A stretch of DNA of 64,000 nucleotides from Streptomyces aureoverticillatus (GCF_014649395.1 NZ_BMSY01000017.1:62001-126000); one strand, 5' to 3'. Shown: positions 1 through 8,899, counted from the stretch's first letter. Program-made: numbers and translations. The notes: a model not told the origin generated them from the sequence alone.

Positions 1-7
1 ATTGCTC

Positions 8-553
8 ATGCGCGCGATACGCGTAGCGTCGGCCGCCCTGCTCACCGCCACGGCCCTGACCCTCACCGCGCCCCCCGCGTCAGCGGCCGTCGCGGGCGAG
101 GAGAACATCACGTCGTTCGGCTTCCGCGTGACCCCGTCCACGATCGCCGCGGGCGGCCAGGTCACGCTGAGTGTCGACGGCTGCGAGCACAACACCAAGG
201 TGACGTCCGGCGTCTTCGACGACGTCACCATTCCCAAGGGCCAGACGACGGCCACCGCGAAGGTCTTCTGGGAAGCAAAGCCCGGTGCCATGTACGAGGT
301 GACGTTCACCTGCGGTCAGGAGTCGGGCACCACCGACCTGACCATCGTCGGCGGCCAGTCCAGCGCCAACCCCACGCACCAGCCGAGCCATCAGCCCACG
401 CCCCATCACACCAGAGGTGTCAAGGCGGGCGTCGGCGGCAGTTCGGACGGCTTCGACGCCCAGCAGATCGCGCTCGGCGGCGCCCTCGTCGCCGGCGTCC
501 TCGGCACGGCGTACTACTGGACCCGCCGCCGCGGCGGCCAGGGCGACGCCTGA
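8..553 (+). CDS. Secreted Cys-pair protein with C-terminal membrane tail, putative sortase substrate
   Basis: The 181-residue product has a Sec signal peptide (basic n-region, then an Ala/Leu-rich core ending near PASAA), an Ig-like beta-rich middle with two cysteines (DGCEH and FTCGQ) likely to form a disulphide, a Pro/His-rich linker, and a C-terminal hydrophobic segment (GGALVAGVLGTAYYW) followed by a basic RRRGG tail. That layout (signal, domain, membrane segment, positive tail) is typical of sortase substrates, but no LPXTG or LAXTG motif is present. It is a paralogue of the protein at 723-1217: both share GxGGS before the segment and a GGALVA core. A class F sortase lies 1 kb downstream. 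I chose ATG at 8; an in-frame TTG at 2 is possible and upstream DNA is not visible. Function unknown; anchoring to the cell surface is inferred. Confidence 0.7.
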   Translation: MRAIRVASAALLTATALTLTAPPASAAVAGEENITSFGFRVTPSTIAAGGQVTLSVDGCEHNTKVTSGVFDDVTIPKGQTTATAKVFWEAKPGAMYEVTFTCGQESGTTDLTIVGGQSSANPTHQPSHQPTPHHTRGVKAGVGGSSDGFDAQQIALGGALVAGVLGTAYYWTRRRGGQGDA

Positions 554-641
554 GGGCCCTGCGGCCCGGTGTGGGCGAGCGGTCCGACGAGGGCGGCATC
601 GGTGAGCGCCGACGCGGAAGAACCGCGGAGAACGTGTGAGC

Positions 642-671
642 GGCCCGGCGCGGAAGGGGGCGCGCCGGGCC
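642..671. terminator. Bidirectional hairpin between convergent genes
   Basis: A perfect 11-bp GC-only stem (GGCCCGGCGCG at 642-652 pairing with 661-671) encloses an 8-nt purine loop. It sits between the 3' ends of two convergent paralogous genes, so it probably ends transcription from both sides. There is no U-tract, as is common for Streptomyces terminators. Confidence 0.6.
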
Positions 672-722
672 GGTCGGCCGTCGGTGTGCGAAGACCGGCG
701 GTCAGGTCTCGCTCCCGGCCGG

Positions 723-1217
723 TCAGGCCTTGCTCTCGGATCGGCGGCGCATCCAGAACACCCCGCCGCCCACGACGGCGGCCGCCACCAGCGCCCCGCC
801 GATCGCCATGTCCGTACGCGTCGCCCCGGACGTCGTGCTGCCGCCGATGCCGCCGCGGACACCGCCGTGGATGACGGTGAAGGCGTGCGGCCGGGTGAGC
901 GTCCTGCCGCCGCAGGAGGCCGTGATGTCGTACGCGCCCGGGTGGGCGTGGTGGTTGACCTTGACCGTCGCGCTGGCGGTGGAGCCGCCCTGGATGTGAT
1001 GCAGGTTCGTCCGCGGGAACGCCCGTGACTCGACGTAGCTGCCGTGCGAACCGCAGGAGCTGCCGTCGATGGTGACGGTGAGCTGGCCGCCACGGGAGAC
1101 GACGCTGGGCATGGCGACGATGTTGCTGGGCTCCGCCCAGGCCGCGGCGGACGGCGCCGCGAACCCGACCAGAGCCCCGGCGGCGACCACGGCCGCCAGT
1201 GCACGAGAGTTGCGCAT
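723..1217 (-). CDS. Secreted Cys-pair protein with C-terminal membrane tail (paralogue of 8-553)
   Basis: The 164-residue product starts with a clear signal peptide (MRNSRALAAVVAAGALVGF then AAPSAAAWA). It has a beta-rich domain with two cysteines (SSCGSH and ASCGGR), a His/Gly linker, a hydrophobic segment (AIGGALVAAAVVGGGVFWM) and a basic RRRSESKA tail. Domain order, cysteine placement and the conserved GVxxGxGGS stretch before the membrane segment match the protein at 8-553. The ATG is preceded by GGAAAG about 8 nt upstream. The gene converges on its paralogue and diverges from the class F sortase. Both small proteins may be exported and then held or cleaved at the membrane by that sortase, but no canonical sorting pentapeptide is visible, so this is inference. 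No enzymatic motif is seen. Confidence 0.7.
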   Translation of the reverse strand: MRNSRALAAVVAAGALVGFAAPSAAAWAEPSNIVAMPSVVSRGGQLTVTIDGSSCGSHGSYVESRAFPRTNLHHIQGGSTASATVKVNHHAHPGAYDITASCGGRTLTRPHAFTVIHGGVRGGIGGSTTSGATRTDMAIGGALVAAAVVGGGVFWMRRRSESKA

Positions 1218-1569
1218 GGGTCTTTCCTCCGCGGAAGGCGCCCCGGGAACAACCGTGTCCCCGGTCGATCGGCGAGAGAGCGCCTCCCAGACAGACCCTC
1301 AGACGTGCCGCGTAGGGCCGCATTTCGGGAATCGGCCGTCCTGGTGAGAAGACACGCCGACATGCGTCCGCGTGAGCCGATATTGCCGCAGGTCACGGAC
1401 CGTCAGAAATTTCCTGCGGGCGGCTACTCGGATGGCGCAGGCCCCGGCGCGGGGCATGCCGCGGGCCACCCGTTCGCTCCCGCCCTTTCGCACGCCGCGC
1501 GTGCTGCGCATAGCGTGCTGATACGCGCAATGGACGCGGCCGGAATGCCGCGTTGAGAGGGGATAGAGA
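1218..1569. other. 352-nt divergent promoter region
   Basis: Intergenic DNA between the divergent secreted-protein and sortase genes. It should contain both promoters. The sortase end carries GAGAGGGGATAGAGA just before the ATG, a usable ribosome site. I could not fix -10/-35 boxes with confidence and saw no strong palindrome. Confidence 0.4.
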
Positions 1570-2232
1570 ATGTCTTCGTCCCAGCCGTCGGAAGAGTTCG
1601 AAGAGGCGGAGAGGCAGCGGAAGCGCGCGCCGTGGGGCGTCATGGCGCTGGTGCTGCTGACCGGACTCGCGCTGATCCGCAATGGCTCCGGCGAGTTCGA
1701 CGCGGGCCCCCCGCAGCCCGCGTCGGCCGCGGCGGCGGACCGTGCCCCCGACAAGGCGGGCGCCCCGGCACCCCTGACGTTCTCCGCCGCCGACCGCATC
1801 CGCATCAAGGCCATCCGCGTGGACGCGCCCATGATGGCCGTCGGCCTGGACGCCGAGGGCTGGGTGGACGCGCCGCCGCCGGACGACCCGAATCTGGCGG
1901 GCTGGTTCACCGGCGCGATCTCGCCGGGCGAGAAGGGCACGGCGGTCGTCGTCGGGCACGTGGACAATCAGCGCGGACCCGCGGTCTTCTACGGCCTGGG
2001 TTCGCTCAAGAAGGGACAGCGCGTCGAAATCCTGCGCAGGGACCGGCGCACGGCCGTTTTCGAGATCTACGGCATCGAGGTGTTCGACAAGAACAATTTC
2101 CCGGGCGACCGCGTGTACGCGAACGGCGGAACTCCGGAATTGCGGGTCATCACCTGTGGCGGAGGTTTCTCCAAGCGGAACGGCTATGACGGGAACGTGG
2201 TGGTGTTCGCCCGCATGGTCGACGTGCGCTGA
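1570..2232 (+). CDS. Class F sortase
   Basis: This is a membrane-anchored cysteine transpeptidase that joins secreted proteins to the cell surface or to each other. The 220-residue product has one N-terminal membrane segment (about residues 22-36), a Pro/Ala linker, then the sortase barrel from about residue 70. The catalytic residues are visible: His130 in VVVGHVDN and Cys196 in VITCGGGF. The TCGG and DGNVVVFA segments are characteristic of actinobacterial class F enzymes; the usual Arg may be Arg203 after the TCGG motif. Length is normal for class F. The gene is divergent from one small membrane-tailed secreted protein and close to its paralogue, which are candidate substrates. Target specificity cannot be read from the sequence. 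Confidence 0.85.
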   Translation: MSSSQPSEEFEEAERQRKRAPWGVMALVLLTGLALIRNGSGEFDAGPPQPASAAAADRAPDKAGAPAPLTFSAADRIRIKAIRVDAPMMAVGLDAEGWVDAPPPDDPNLAGWFTGAISPGEKGTAVVVGHVDNQRGPAVFYGLGSLKKGQRVEILRRDRRTAVFEIYGIEVFDKNNFPGDRVYANGGTPELRVITCGGGFSKRNGYDGNVVVFARMVDVR

Positions 2233-2280
2233 CGCGCCGCACGAAATCAGCGTGAGATCGCGGTCGGAATGCCGTACGGC

Positions 2281-3153
2281 TCACACCAGATAGCGGCTCG
2301 GCACGGTGAGCCGGTATCCGGCGTCCAGGAGTTCGGGCAGATAGGCGCGCAGCGCGTGCACGCTCTGGGAGCGGTCGCCGCCCGCGTCGTGCGAGAGCAC
2401 CACGACGCCGGGGCCCGCGCCGTCGAGGACGCGCCGCACGATGGCGCCGGTGCCGGGCGTGCGCCAGTCGAGCGTGTCGACGGTCCAGGCGAGCGGCTCC
2501 ATGCCGAGCTCCGCGCCGAGCTCGAAGGCGGCGCGGTTCCAGGCGCCGTACGGGGCCCGGAACCACACCGGGGGCCGGCCCACCACGGCGTCCACGATGT
2601 CGCAGGTGCGCTCCATCTGGCGGCGGATCGCGGCGCGGGACAGCCGGGGCAGCAGCGGATGGCTCCAGGTGTGGTTGCCGATCTCGTGCCCGTCGTCGGC
2701 CATCGCGCGCAGCAGGTCCGGGTGGGCCTCCACCATCTCGCCGCACACGAAGAACATCGCGCGGGTGTCGTGGCGCCGCAGGACGCGCAGGATGTCCGTG
2801 GTGTAGCGCGGGTCGGGCCCGTCGTCGAAGGTGAGCACCATGGCGCGGGCCCGGTCCGGGAGCCGCAGGATCGGCGCGCGCCGCACCGCCGGGAGCGCGG
2901 GGGCGCCGCGCTGGGGTCCGTACCCGGCCATGGGCTGCAGCCGGTACGCGGAGGCGTGCGCCCGGGACTTGAGGGGGCGGCCGGACTGCGGGCCCGCTGC
3001 GGGGCCGGACGCCGGGGCGGCGCCGGACGCGGCCGGGCCGGGGGTGGCGGCGGTGTCCGCGGTCAGGAGCCGGGCCGTGGCGGCCGCGCCGAGCACGGCG
3101 GCACAGCGGAGCAGGAACCGGCGCGCCGGTGGCAGCTGATCGGTTTTCATCAT
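2281..3153 (-). CDS. Secreted polysaccharide deacetylase (NodB/CE4 family)
   Basis: A CE4 metal-dependent deacetylase, probably acting on peptidoglycan or another N-acetylated polymer outside the cytoplasm. The NodB signature is clear: TFDDGPD (motif 1, catalytic Asp and metal Asp) and GNHTWSH (motif 2, HxxxH metal ligands), then RAPYGAWN (motif 3) and the late LSHD motif. The N-terminus has a twin-arginine-like ARRFLLR followed by a hydrophobic stretch, so export via Tat or as an anchored protein is likely. I chose the ATG at 3153, which is followed immediately by another ATG at 3150. An upstream in-frame ATG at 3195 would add an Arg-rich stretch and is less likely. About 290 residues, normal for the family. 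Confidence 0.85.
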   Translation of the reverse strand: MMKTDQLPPARRFLLRCAAVLGAAATARLLTADTAATPGPAASGAAPASGPAAGPQSGRPLKSRAHASAYRLQPMAGYGPQRGAPALPAVRRAPILRLPDRARAMVLTFDDGPDPRYTTDILRVLRRHDTRAMFFVCGEMVEAHPDLLRAMADDGHEIGNHTWSHPLLPRLSRAAIRRQMERTCDIVDAVVGRPPVWFRAPYGAWNRAAFELGAELGMEPLAWTVDTLDWRTPGTGAIVRRVLDGAGPGVVVLSHDAGGDRSQSVHALRAYLPELLDAGYRLTVPSRYLV

Positions 3154-3288
3154 TAATCCGTCGCATGGCCGAAGGCCGCGACGTCTCCGCGACACTGGCG
3201 CGGCGCGCTATTGCACCCGAGCGGCGCCGGAATGCACCCGATGGGACCAGCGGTTTTACGGGGGGGCAGCGGCTGGCGGACGGGGCGG

Positions 3289-6200
3289 TCAGCGGCGGCG
3301 CACCAGCGGGAACGGCAGCGTCTCGCGGATGGTGAGGCCGGTGAGGAACATGACGAGCCGGTCGACGCCGATGCCGAGGCCGCCGGTGGGCGGCATGGCG
3401 TACTCCAGGGCGTCGAGGAAGTCCTCGTCGAGCTCCATCGCCTCGGGGTCTCCCCCGGCGGCGAGCAGCGACTGCGCGGTGAGGCGGCGGCGCTGTTCGA
3501 CGGGGTCGGTCAACTCCGAGTAGGCGGTGCCAAGTTCGGTGCCGAAGGCGACCAGGTCCCAGCGCTCGGCGAGCCGTGGGTCGGCGCGGTGCTGGCGGGT
3601 GAGCGGGGAGACGTCGGTCGGGAAGTCCTTGTAGAAGGTGGGCAGTGTCGTCTTCTCCTCGACGAGGCGTTCGTACATCTCCAGGACGACGTCGCCGCGG
3701 CCGTCGTCGACGGTGTACGGGACGTGCGCGCGGTCGCACAGCCGGTGCAGGGCGGGCAGTTCGGTGTCCGCGTCGACGTGCTCCCCCAGCGCCTCGGAGA
3801 TCGCCCCGTACACGGTCTTGACCGGCCAGGCGCCGGAGATGTCGTACTCGGTGACGCGCCCCTCGGCGTCGGTCCTGCGGGCGGTCGCCGAGCCGAAGGC
3901 GGCGGTCGCGGCGCCCTGGACGAGTTCCCGGGTCAGGTCGAGCATCACGTCGTAGTCGGCGAAGGCCTGATAGGCCTCCAGCATGGTGAACTCGGGGTTG
4001 TGCTTGTAGGAGACGCCTTCGTTGCGGAAGGTGCGGCCCATCTCGAAGACCTTCTCCATGCCGCCGACGCACAGCCGCTTCAGATACAGCTCGGGGGCGA
4101 TGCGCAGATACAGGTCGAGGTCGTAGGCGTTGATGTGGGTGGTGAAGGGGCGGGCGTTGGCGCCGCCGTGGATCTGCTGGAGCATCGGCGTCTCGACCTC
4201 CAGGTAGCCGCGGTCGAGCAGGCCCTGGCGCAGGGCCTGGACGGCGGTGGAGCGGGCGCGCACGGCGTCGCGGGCGGCGGGACTCGCGACCAGGTCGAGG
4301 TAGCGGCGGCGGACCTTGGCCTCGGGGTCGGTGAGGCCGCGGCGCTTGTCGGGCAGCGGGCGCAGGCACTTGCCGGTGAGCTGCCAGCCGGTGACGAAGA
4401 CCGTCAGCTCGCCCCGCTCGCTGCGGCCGACCTCGCCACTGGCCGTGATGTGGTCGCCGATGTCGGTGCCCGCGGTGAAGTCGTCCAGGAGGCCCTGGCC
4501 GGAGCGGTCGCGGGTGAAGGCGAGCTGGCGGTCGCCGGACCAGTCGCGCAGCACGGCGAAGACGACGCCGCCGAAGTCGCGTACGAGCATGACGCGGCCC
4601 GCGACCGTCACCTGATCGCCCGTCATCTCGGGGCGGACGGCCGCGAGTTCGTGAGTACGGGGTGGGGTGCCGACCGGGTAGGGGTCGACGCCGTCCGCGC
4701 GCAGCCGGTCGAGTTTGCGGTGCCGGATGCGGATCTGTTCGGGCAGCGCCTCGACGGGGTCGCCGGTCGCCTCGTCGGCGGCGGTGCCGAGGCCGAGCGC
4801 GGCGATGGACGGCAGGCCCTCGGTGGTGGCGGGCTTGGTGACGCCGCGCGGCCGGGTGTGGCCCTTGCCCCACAGCGTGCGCAACGACGGCACGGAGACG
4901 AAGCCCTCGGCGATGCCGGACGCGAGGCCGATGCGGGCGAGCGAGCCGGTGTCGCCGTAGCAGATGAAGCGCGGGTACCACTCGGGGTGGTACTTGGCGT
5001 TGGACCGGTACAGGGCCTCCAGCTGCCACCACTTGGAGAAGAACAGCAGCAGCCGGCGCCAGAGCCTGAGCACCGGGCCCGCTCCGATCCGGGCACCCTC
5101 CTCGAAGACCGAACGGAACACGGCGAAGTTCAGTGAGATCCGCTTCACCCCGAACTTGGGTGCCGCTGCGCACAGTTCGGCGACCATGAACTCCATGACG
5201 CCGTTGGGCGCGCTGCGGTCACGGCGCATCAGATCCAGCGAGATGCCGTCCCTGCCCCAGGGCACGAGGGAGAGCAGCGCGAGCAGGCGGCCGTCGGCGT
5301 CGAGGGCCTCGACGAGCAAACAGTCGCCGTCCTCGGGGTCGCCGAGCCGGTCGAGCGCCATGGAGAAGCCGCGCTCGGTCTCGGTGTCCCGCCAGGCGTC
5401 CGCCTTGTCGACGATCTCCTCCATCTCCTCGTCGGTGAGGGTGGAGTGGCGGCGTACGCGGGCGGTGGCACCGGTGCGGCGGACCCGGTTCACGGCCTGG
5501 CGCGTGACGCGCATGTCGCGGCCGTCCAGGTCGAAGTCCGGCACGTGCAGGATCGCCTCGTCGCCCAGTTGCAGGGCGCCGAGCCCGGCGCGGGCGAAGG
5601 CCTTCGCGCCCTCCTCGGAGGCGCCCATCACGGCCGGCGCCCAGGCGTAGCGCCGCGCCACGTCCAGCCAGGCGCCGATCGCGTGCGGCCATGCCTCGCG
5701 GTCGCCGACGGGGTCGCCGCTGGCCAGGCACACGCCGGCCTCGACGCGGTAGGTCACGGCGGCCTTGCCGCTGGGCGAGAAGACGACGGCCTTGTCGCGC
5801 CGGGTGGCGAAGTAGCCGAGGGAGTCCTGGTCCCCGTACCGGCCGAGCAGGGCGCGGATGCGGGGTTCCTCGTCGCCGTGCAGCGCGGCCTCCATGCGCT
5901 GCGAGCGGAACAGCGTCGCGGCGGCGTTCAGCAGGGCGAGCGCGCCGAACAGGCCGAGGAGGAAGAAGAGCGGGCGCGGCGGCGAGCCGTCGAAGTACTC
6001 GTGGCCGTGGATGAGTCCGCCGCAGACCCGGTTCGCCGCCCACAGCAGGCGTTCGCCGCGCGGCAGCGTGCCGGGGAACAGCTCGACGAGCCCCCAGCCG
6101 AGCAGGATCGCGAGGCCGAGCCCCGCCGCGAGCACGCCGACGGCCCGCCGGACGGCGCCGCGCCGCGAGTCCGCGTAGAACTCGCCGCGGGCGAGGATCA

Positions 6201-6573
6201 GCAGGACCAGGGCCACGCCGCACACGCCCATCGACGGCACCGACTCGGCCCAGTGGCCGAGGGCGATCCCGAGGACGTCGAAGGCGAGCAGCAGGCCCAG
6301 ATAGATGACGACGAGCCACCATGCGACCTTCTTGCGGGCCGCGATGGCGGCGGCGAGCAGGAAGAGGAAGACGGCGTACGCGAGGTTGGCGCTGACCGGG
6401 ACGGTGATCAGGTCGAGGAAGCGGATCACCGGCCGCATCAGGTGCCGCAGCGGCGCGATGACGGCGAGGACCGCGCAGAACAGGCCGAGGGTGCCGAAGA
6501 AGCCCGCGAAGCCCGCCGGGACCCGCCGCAGAACGCCCCGGGCGCCGCCCGGCACGTCCTCGGAGGCACTCAT
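3289..6573 (-). CDS. lysX: Bifunctional lysylphosphatidylglycerol synthase / lysyl-tRNA synthetase LysX
   Basis: LysX makes Lys-tRNA and transfers the lysine to phosphatidylglycerol, reducing membrane negative charge and giving resistance to cationic peptides. The 1094-residue protein is full length. It has about six to seven membrane segments within residues 15-210, a cytosolic DUF2156 transferase domain (about 230-560), an OB-fold tRNA-binding domain (about 600-720), and a class II LysRS core. Motif 2 appears as FRNEGVSYKHNPEF and motif 3 as GLGIGVDRLVMFLTG near the C-terminus. A start at ATG 6573 puts a hydrophilic stretch before the first membrane helix. It is transcribed alone, with the deacetylase gene following on the same strand 135 nt downstream. 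A large palindromic repeat lies upstream. A separate housekeeping lysS is expected elsewhere in the genome. Confidence 0.93.
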   Translation of the reverse strand: MSASEDVPGGARGVLRRVPAGFAGFFGTLGLFCAVLAVIAPLRHLMRPVIRFLDLITVPVSANLAYAVFLFLLAAAIAARKKVAWWLVVIYLGLLLAFDVLGIALGHWAESVPSMGVCGVALVLLILARGEFYADSRRGAVRRAVGVLAAGLGLAILLGWGLVELFPGTLPRGERLLWAANRVCGGLIHGHEYFDGSPPRPLFFLLGLFGALALLNAAATLFRSQRMEAALHGDEEPRIRALLGRYGDQDSLGYFATRRDKAVVFSPSGKAAVTYRVEAGVCLASGDPVGDREAWPHAIGAWLDVARRYAWAPAVMGASEEGAKAFARAGLGALQLGDEAILHVPDFDLDGRDMRVTRQAVNRVRRTGATARVRRHSTLTDEEMEEIVDKADAWRDTETERGFSMALDRLGDPEDGDCLLVEALDADGRLLALLSLVPWGRDGISLDLMRRDRSAPNGVMEFMVAELCAAAPKFGVKRISLNFAVFRSVFEEGARIGAGPVLRLWRRLLLFFSKWWQLEALYRSNAKYHPEWYPRFICYGDTGSLARIGLASGIAEGFVSVPSLRTLWGKGHTRPRGVTKPATTEGLPSIAALGLGTAADEATGDPVEALPEQIRIRHRKLDRLRADGVDPYPVGTPPRTHELAAVRPEMTGDQVTVAGRVMLVRDFGGVVFAVLRDWSGDRQLAFTRDRSGQGLLDDFTAGTDIGDHITASGEVGRSERGELTVFVTGWQLTGKCLRPLPDKRRGLTDPEAKVRRRYLDLVASPAARDAVRARSTAVQALRQGLLDRGYLEVETPMLQQIHGGANARPFTTHINAYDLDLYLRIAPELYLKRLCVGGMEKVFEMGRTFRNEGVSYKHNPEFTMLEAYQAFADYDVMLDLTRELVQGAATAAFGSATARRTDAEGRVTEYDISGAWPVKTVYGAISEALGEHVDADTELPALHRLCDRAHVPYTVDDGRGDVVLEMYERLVEEKTTLPTFYKDFPTDVSPLTRQHRADPRLAERWDLVAFGTELGTAYSELTDPVEQRRRLTAQSLLAAGGDPEAMELDEDFLDALEYAMPPTGGLGIGVDRLVMFLTGLTIRETLPFPLVRRR

Positions 6574-6634
6574 GCGTCGACTCTAAGAAAACCCGGGCCA
6601 CGCCGCCCGTCGGGAGACCCGCCCGCCCAGGCAA

Positions 6635-6771
6635 GCGCCCCGAAAGGGGCGCGGGGAACTGCGCGCTCAGCCACGAAACAGCCGCAGCCGCGTCTGCTGG
6701 GTCTCTCGGCAGACGCGGCTGCGGCTTTTCCCGGGCTGGTCGCGCAGTTCCCCGCGCCCCTTTCGGGGCGC
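6635..6771. repeat. 137-nt nested palindrome (Streptomyces-type intergenic repeat)
   Basis: The outer arms are a perfect 31-bp inverted repeat (6635-6665 with 6741-6771). Each arm also contains a small self-palindrome, CGCCCCGAAAGGGGCG. Inside lies a second perfect 18-bp inverted repeat (6680-6697 with 6709-6726). From memory, very similar CGCGGGGAACTGCGCG-containing elements occur in many intergenic regions of Streptomyces genomes. A partial, diverged copy occurs at 27916-27954. It lies between the divergent starts of lysX and the stress-protein gene, where a terminator is not needed. A structural, repeat-family or RNA role is possible. Confidence 0.75.
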
Positions 6772-6835
6772 CCCGCCGACCGCGCACAAAACCCCAGGCC
6801 CCGAGACCCTCGGGGCCTGGGCTAGCCTCGACGGT

Positions 6836-7306
6836 GTGACGGAAGACGCCTCCCAACAGTCCCACCAGTTCGAACGCGGCACCGACGGGCCGAAGGTGAT
6901 CGTCGTCGGCGTCGACGGCTCGGACTCCTCGCTGCGCGCCGCGGCATATGCCGGAGGCCTGGCCAGGCGGCAGCACGCGCTGCTCGCCGTCGTCTATGTG
7001 CAGCCGGTGCTCGCCGCGGGCGCCGCGCTCGGCGCGCCGGTCGCGGACACCACCGAGGAGATCGCGGAGAACCTGATCGCCGAGATCCGCGACGCGACGG
7101 AGCGCGTGAAGGGGATATTCGACGTGCGCTGGGAGTTCCACACCTTCCGCGGCGACCCCTACAACGGCCTGGTCACCGCCGCCGACGAGCTCAAGGCGGA
7201 CGCCGTCGTGGTCGGCGCGTCCGAGCAGGCGGGCCACCGCATCGTGGGTTCGGTCGCGGTGCGCCTGGTGAAGGCGGGCCGCTGGCCGGTCACGGTGGTG
7301 CCGTAG
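6836..7306 (+). CDS. Universal stress protein (UspA fold)
   Basis: A single-domain Usp protein of 156 residues. The N-terminal VIVVGVDGSDSS strand-loop and the C-terminal ADAVVVGASEQAGH...GSVAVRLV...PVTVVP region are typical. The nucleotide-binding consensus G-x2-G-x9-G-S/T is not well kept here (GASE in place of GxxG and a shortened gap), so ATP binding is doubtful. The start is a GTG at 6836 (translated MTEDASQ). No convincing Shine-Dalgarno sits in front of it, so a leaderless or weakly initiated mRNA is possible. The gene is alone, divergent from lysX across the palindromic repeat. Partners and trigger cannot be inferred. Confidence 0.85.
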   Translation: MTEDASQQSHQFERGTDGPKVIVVGVDGSDSSLRAAAYAGGLARRQHALLAVVYVQPVLAAGAALGAPVADTTEEIAENLIAEIRDATERVKGIFDVRWEFHTFRGDPYNGLVTAADELKADAVVVGASEQAGHRIVGSVAVRLVKAGRWPVTVVP

Positions 7307-7462
7307 CCGCTGTCAGGGGCCGCGTCATGGGCCGACCGGGCGAACCTCACCCCCGGGGCTTCCGCGCCGCCGCGCGTGATGCGTGGCGTCTTCCCTGCCC
7401 CGGGCCGCTGGGCCATCATGATCGGCCATCAGCCGACCGCCGCCAGCGAAGAGGTGAGGCTC

Positions 7463-8893
7463 ATGGCCGGACTACGACCGGGGCAGGGAGTCCTGCGCCG
7501 CAAGCCCATCGACCACATCGAGGACACCGAGGTGGGGGGCGAGGGCACCCGGCTCACCCGCACCCTCGGCCTGTGGCAGCTCACCGCGATCGGCGTGGGC
7601 GGCATCATCGGCGCCGGGATCTTCACCCTCGCGGGCACCGTCGCCAACGAGAAGGCGGGCCCCGCGGTCCTCATCTCGTTCCTGATCGCGGGTGTGGCGA
7701 GCGCCGCGGCCGCGTTCTCGTACGCGGAGTTCGCGGGCCTGATCCCGAAGGCGGGCTCGGCCTACACCTACGGCTACGCGGTGCTCGGCGAGCTCGCGGG
7801 CTGGTTCATCGGCTGGGACCTGCTCCTGGAGTACACAGCGATCGTGGCGGTGGTCGCGATCGGCATCTCCGGGTACTTCAACTTCCTGCTGAACGAGATG
7901 GGCGCGGAGCTGCCCACCTGGATGCTGGGCGCGCCCGGCACCGGCGACGGCCACAAGGTCGACCTGTTCGCGGCGGTCCTGTGCCTGTTCATCGCGTACA
8001 TGCTCACCCTCGGCATCAAGAACGCGGCCCGCTTCGAGATGGTCGTCGTGATCCTGAAGGTCCTCGTCGTGATCCTCGTCATCGCCGTCGGCTTCTTCCA
8101 CGTCGAGTCGGGCAACTACGAGCCGTTCTTCCCCTTCGGCGTCAGCGGCGCCTTCACGGGCGCGGCCACGGTGTTCTTCGCGGTCTTCGGGTACGACGCC
8201 ATGAGCACGGCCGCCGAGGAGTCCAAGGACGCGCAGCGCCACATGCCGAAGGCGATCATCTACTCGCTCGCCATCTCGATGGTCCTGTACGTCCTCGCCT
8301 GCCTGGTCCTCACCGGCATGCAGGACTACAAGGACATCGACCCGGAGAGCGGCTTCTCCTCGGCGTTCAAGGCGGCGGGGCTCGGCGGGCTCGCGGACGT
8401 CATCGCGGTCGGCGCGATCATCGGCATCCTCACCGTGATGTTCACGTTCATGCTGGGCTGCACGCGCGTGTGGTTCTCGATGAGCCGCGACGGGCTGCTG
8501 CCGAAGTGGTTCGCGAAGACCCACGAGACGCGGCACGTGCCGACCCGCGTCACCTGGATCGTCGGCGTCGCGTCCGCCGCCATCGCCGGGTTCCTGCCGA
8601 TCGGCGAGGCGGCCGAACTCACCAACATCGGCATCCTGCTGGCGTTCGTCGTGGTGTGCGTCGCGGTGATCGTGCTGCGCTACAAGCGGCCCGAGCTGCC
8701 GCGTACGTTCCGCTGCCCCGGCATGCCGGTGGTGCCCGCGATCGGCGTCGTCTTCTCCATCTGGCTCATCACGTTCCTGGAGTGGCAGACCTGGGCGCGG
8801 TTCGCCGTGTGGTTCGCGCTCGGCCTGGTCGTGTACTTCGCGTACTCCTACCGCAAGTCGGAGCTGGCGAAGACGGAGAACACCACCCGCTAG
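7463..8893 (+). CDS. APC-family amino acid permease (cationic amino acid transporter type)
   Basis: An inner-membrane amino-acid/polyamine/organocation transporter of 476 residues with about 12 membrane helices. The signature GVGGIIGAGIFTLAG in helix 1 and the EFAGLIPKAGSAYTYGY stretch in helix 3 are those of the CAT subgroup (bacterial YfnA/cationic permeases). Substrate is not certain. The start at ATG 7463 is favoured by GAGGTGAGG a few bases upstream; earlier in-frame ATGs at 7376-7418 have no such site. The 3' end stops 6 nt before the convergent CapA-like gene, leaving no room for a separate terminator. Confidence 0.88.
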   Translation: MAGLRPGQGVLRRKPIDHIEDTEVGGEGTRLTRTLGLWQLTAIGVGGIIGAGIFTLAGTVANEKAGPAVLISFLIAGVASAAAAFSYAEFAGLIPKAGSAYTYGYAVLGELAGWFIGWDLLLEYTAIVAVVAIGISGYFNFLLNEMGAELPTWMLGAPGTGDGHKVDLFAAVLCLFIAYMLTLGIKNAARFEMVVVILKVLVVILVIAVGFFHVESGNYEPFFPFGVSGAFTGAATVFFAVFGYDAMSTAAEESKDAQRHMPKAIIYSLAISMVLYVLACLVLTGMQDYKDIDPESGFSSAFKAAGLGGLADVIAVGAIIGILTVMFTFMLGCTRVWFSMSRDGLLPKWFAKTHETRHVPTRVTWIVGVASAAIAGFLPIGEAAELTNIGILLAFVVVCVAVIVLRYKRPELPRTFRCPGMPVVPAIGVVFSIWLITFLEWQTWARFAVWFALGLVVYFAYSYRKSELAKTENTTR

Positions 8894-8899
8894 CCGGGG

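Noticed and set aside
8..1217. LPXTG/LAXTG sorting signals in the two small secreted proteins
   Set aside because: No such pentapeptide precedes the membrane segment in either; only a GxGGS stretch is shared.
80..1396. Long minus-strand open frame over the small secreted-protein genes
   Set aside because: Arg/Pro-rich translation without recognisable domains; it is a high-G+C shadow frame of the genes at 8-553 and 723-1217.
2150..5173. 1007-codon minus frame across the deacetylase and LysX genes
   Set aside because: Low-complexity Arg/Pro/Gly sequence in another frame of two well-supported genes.
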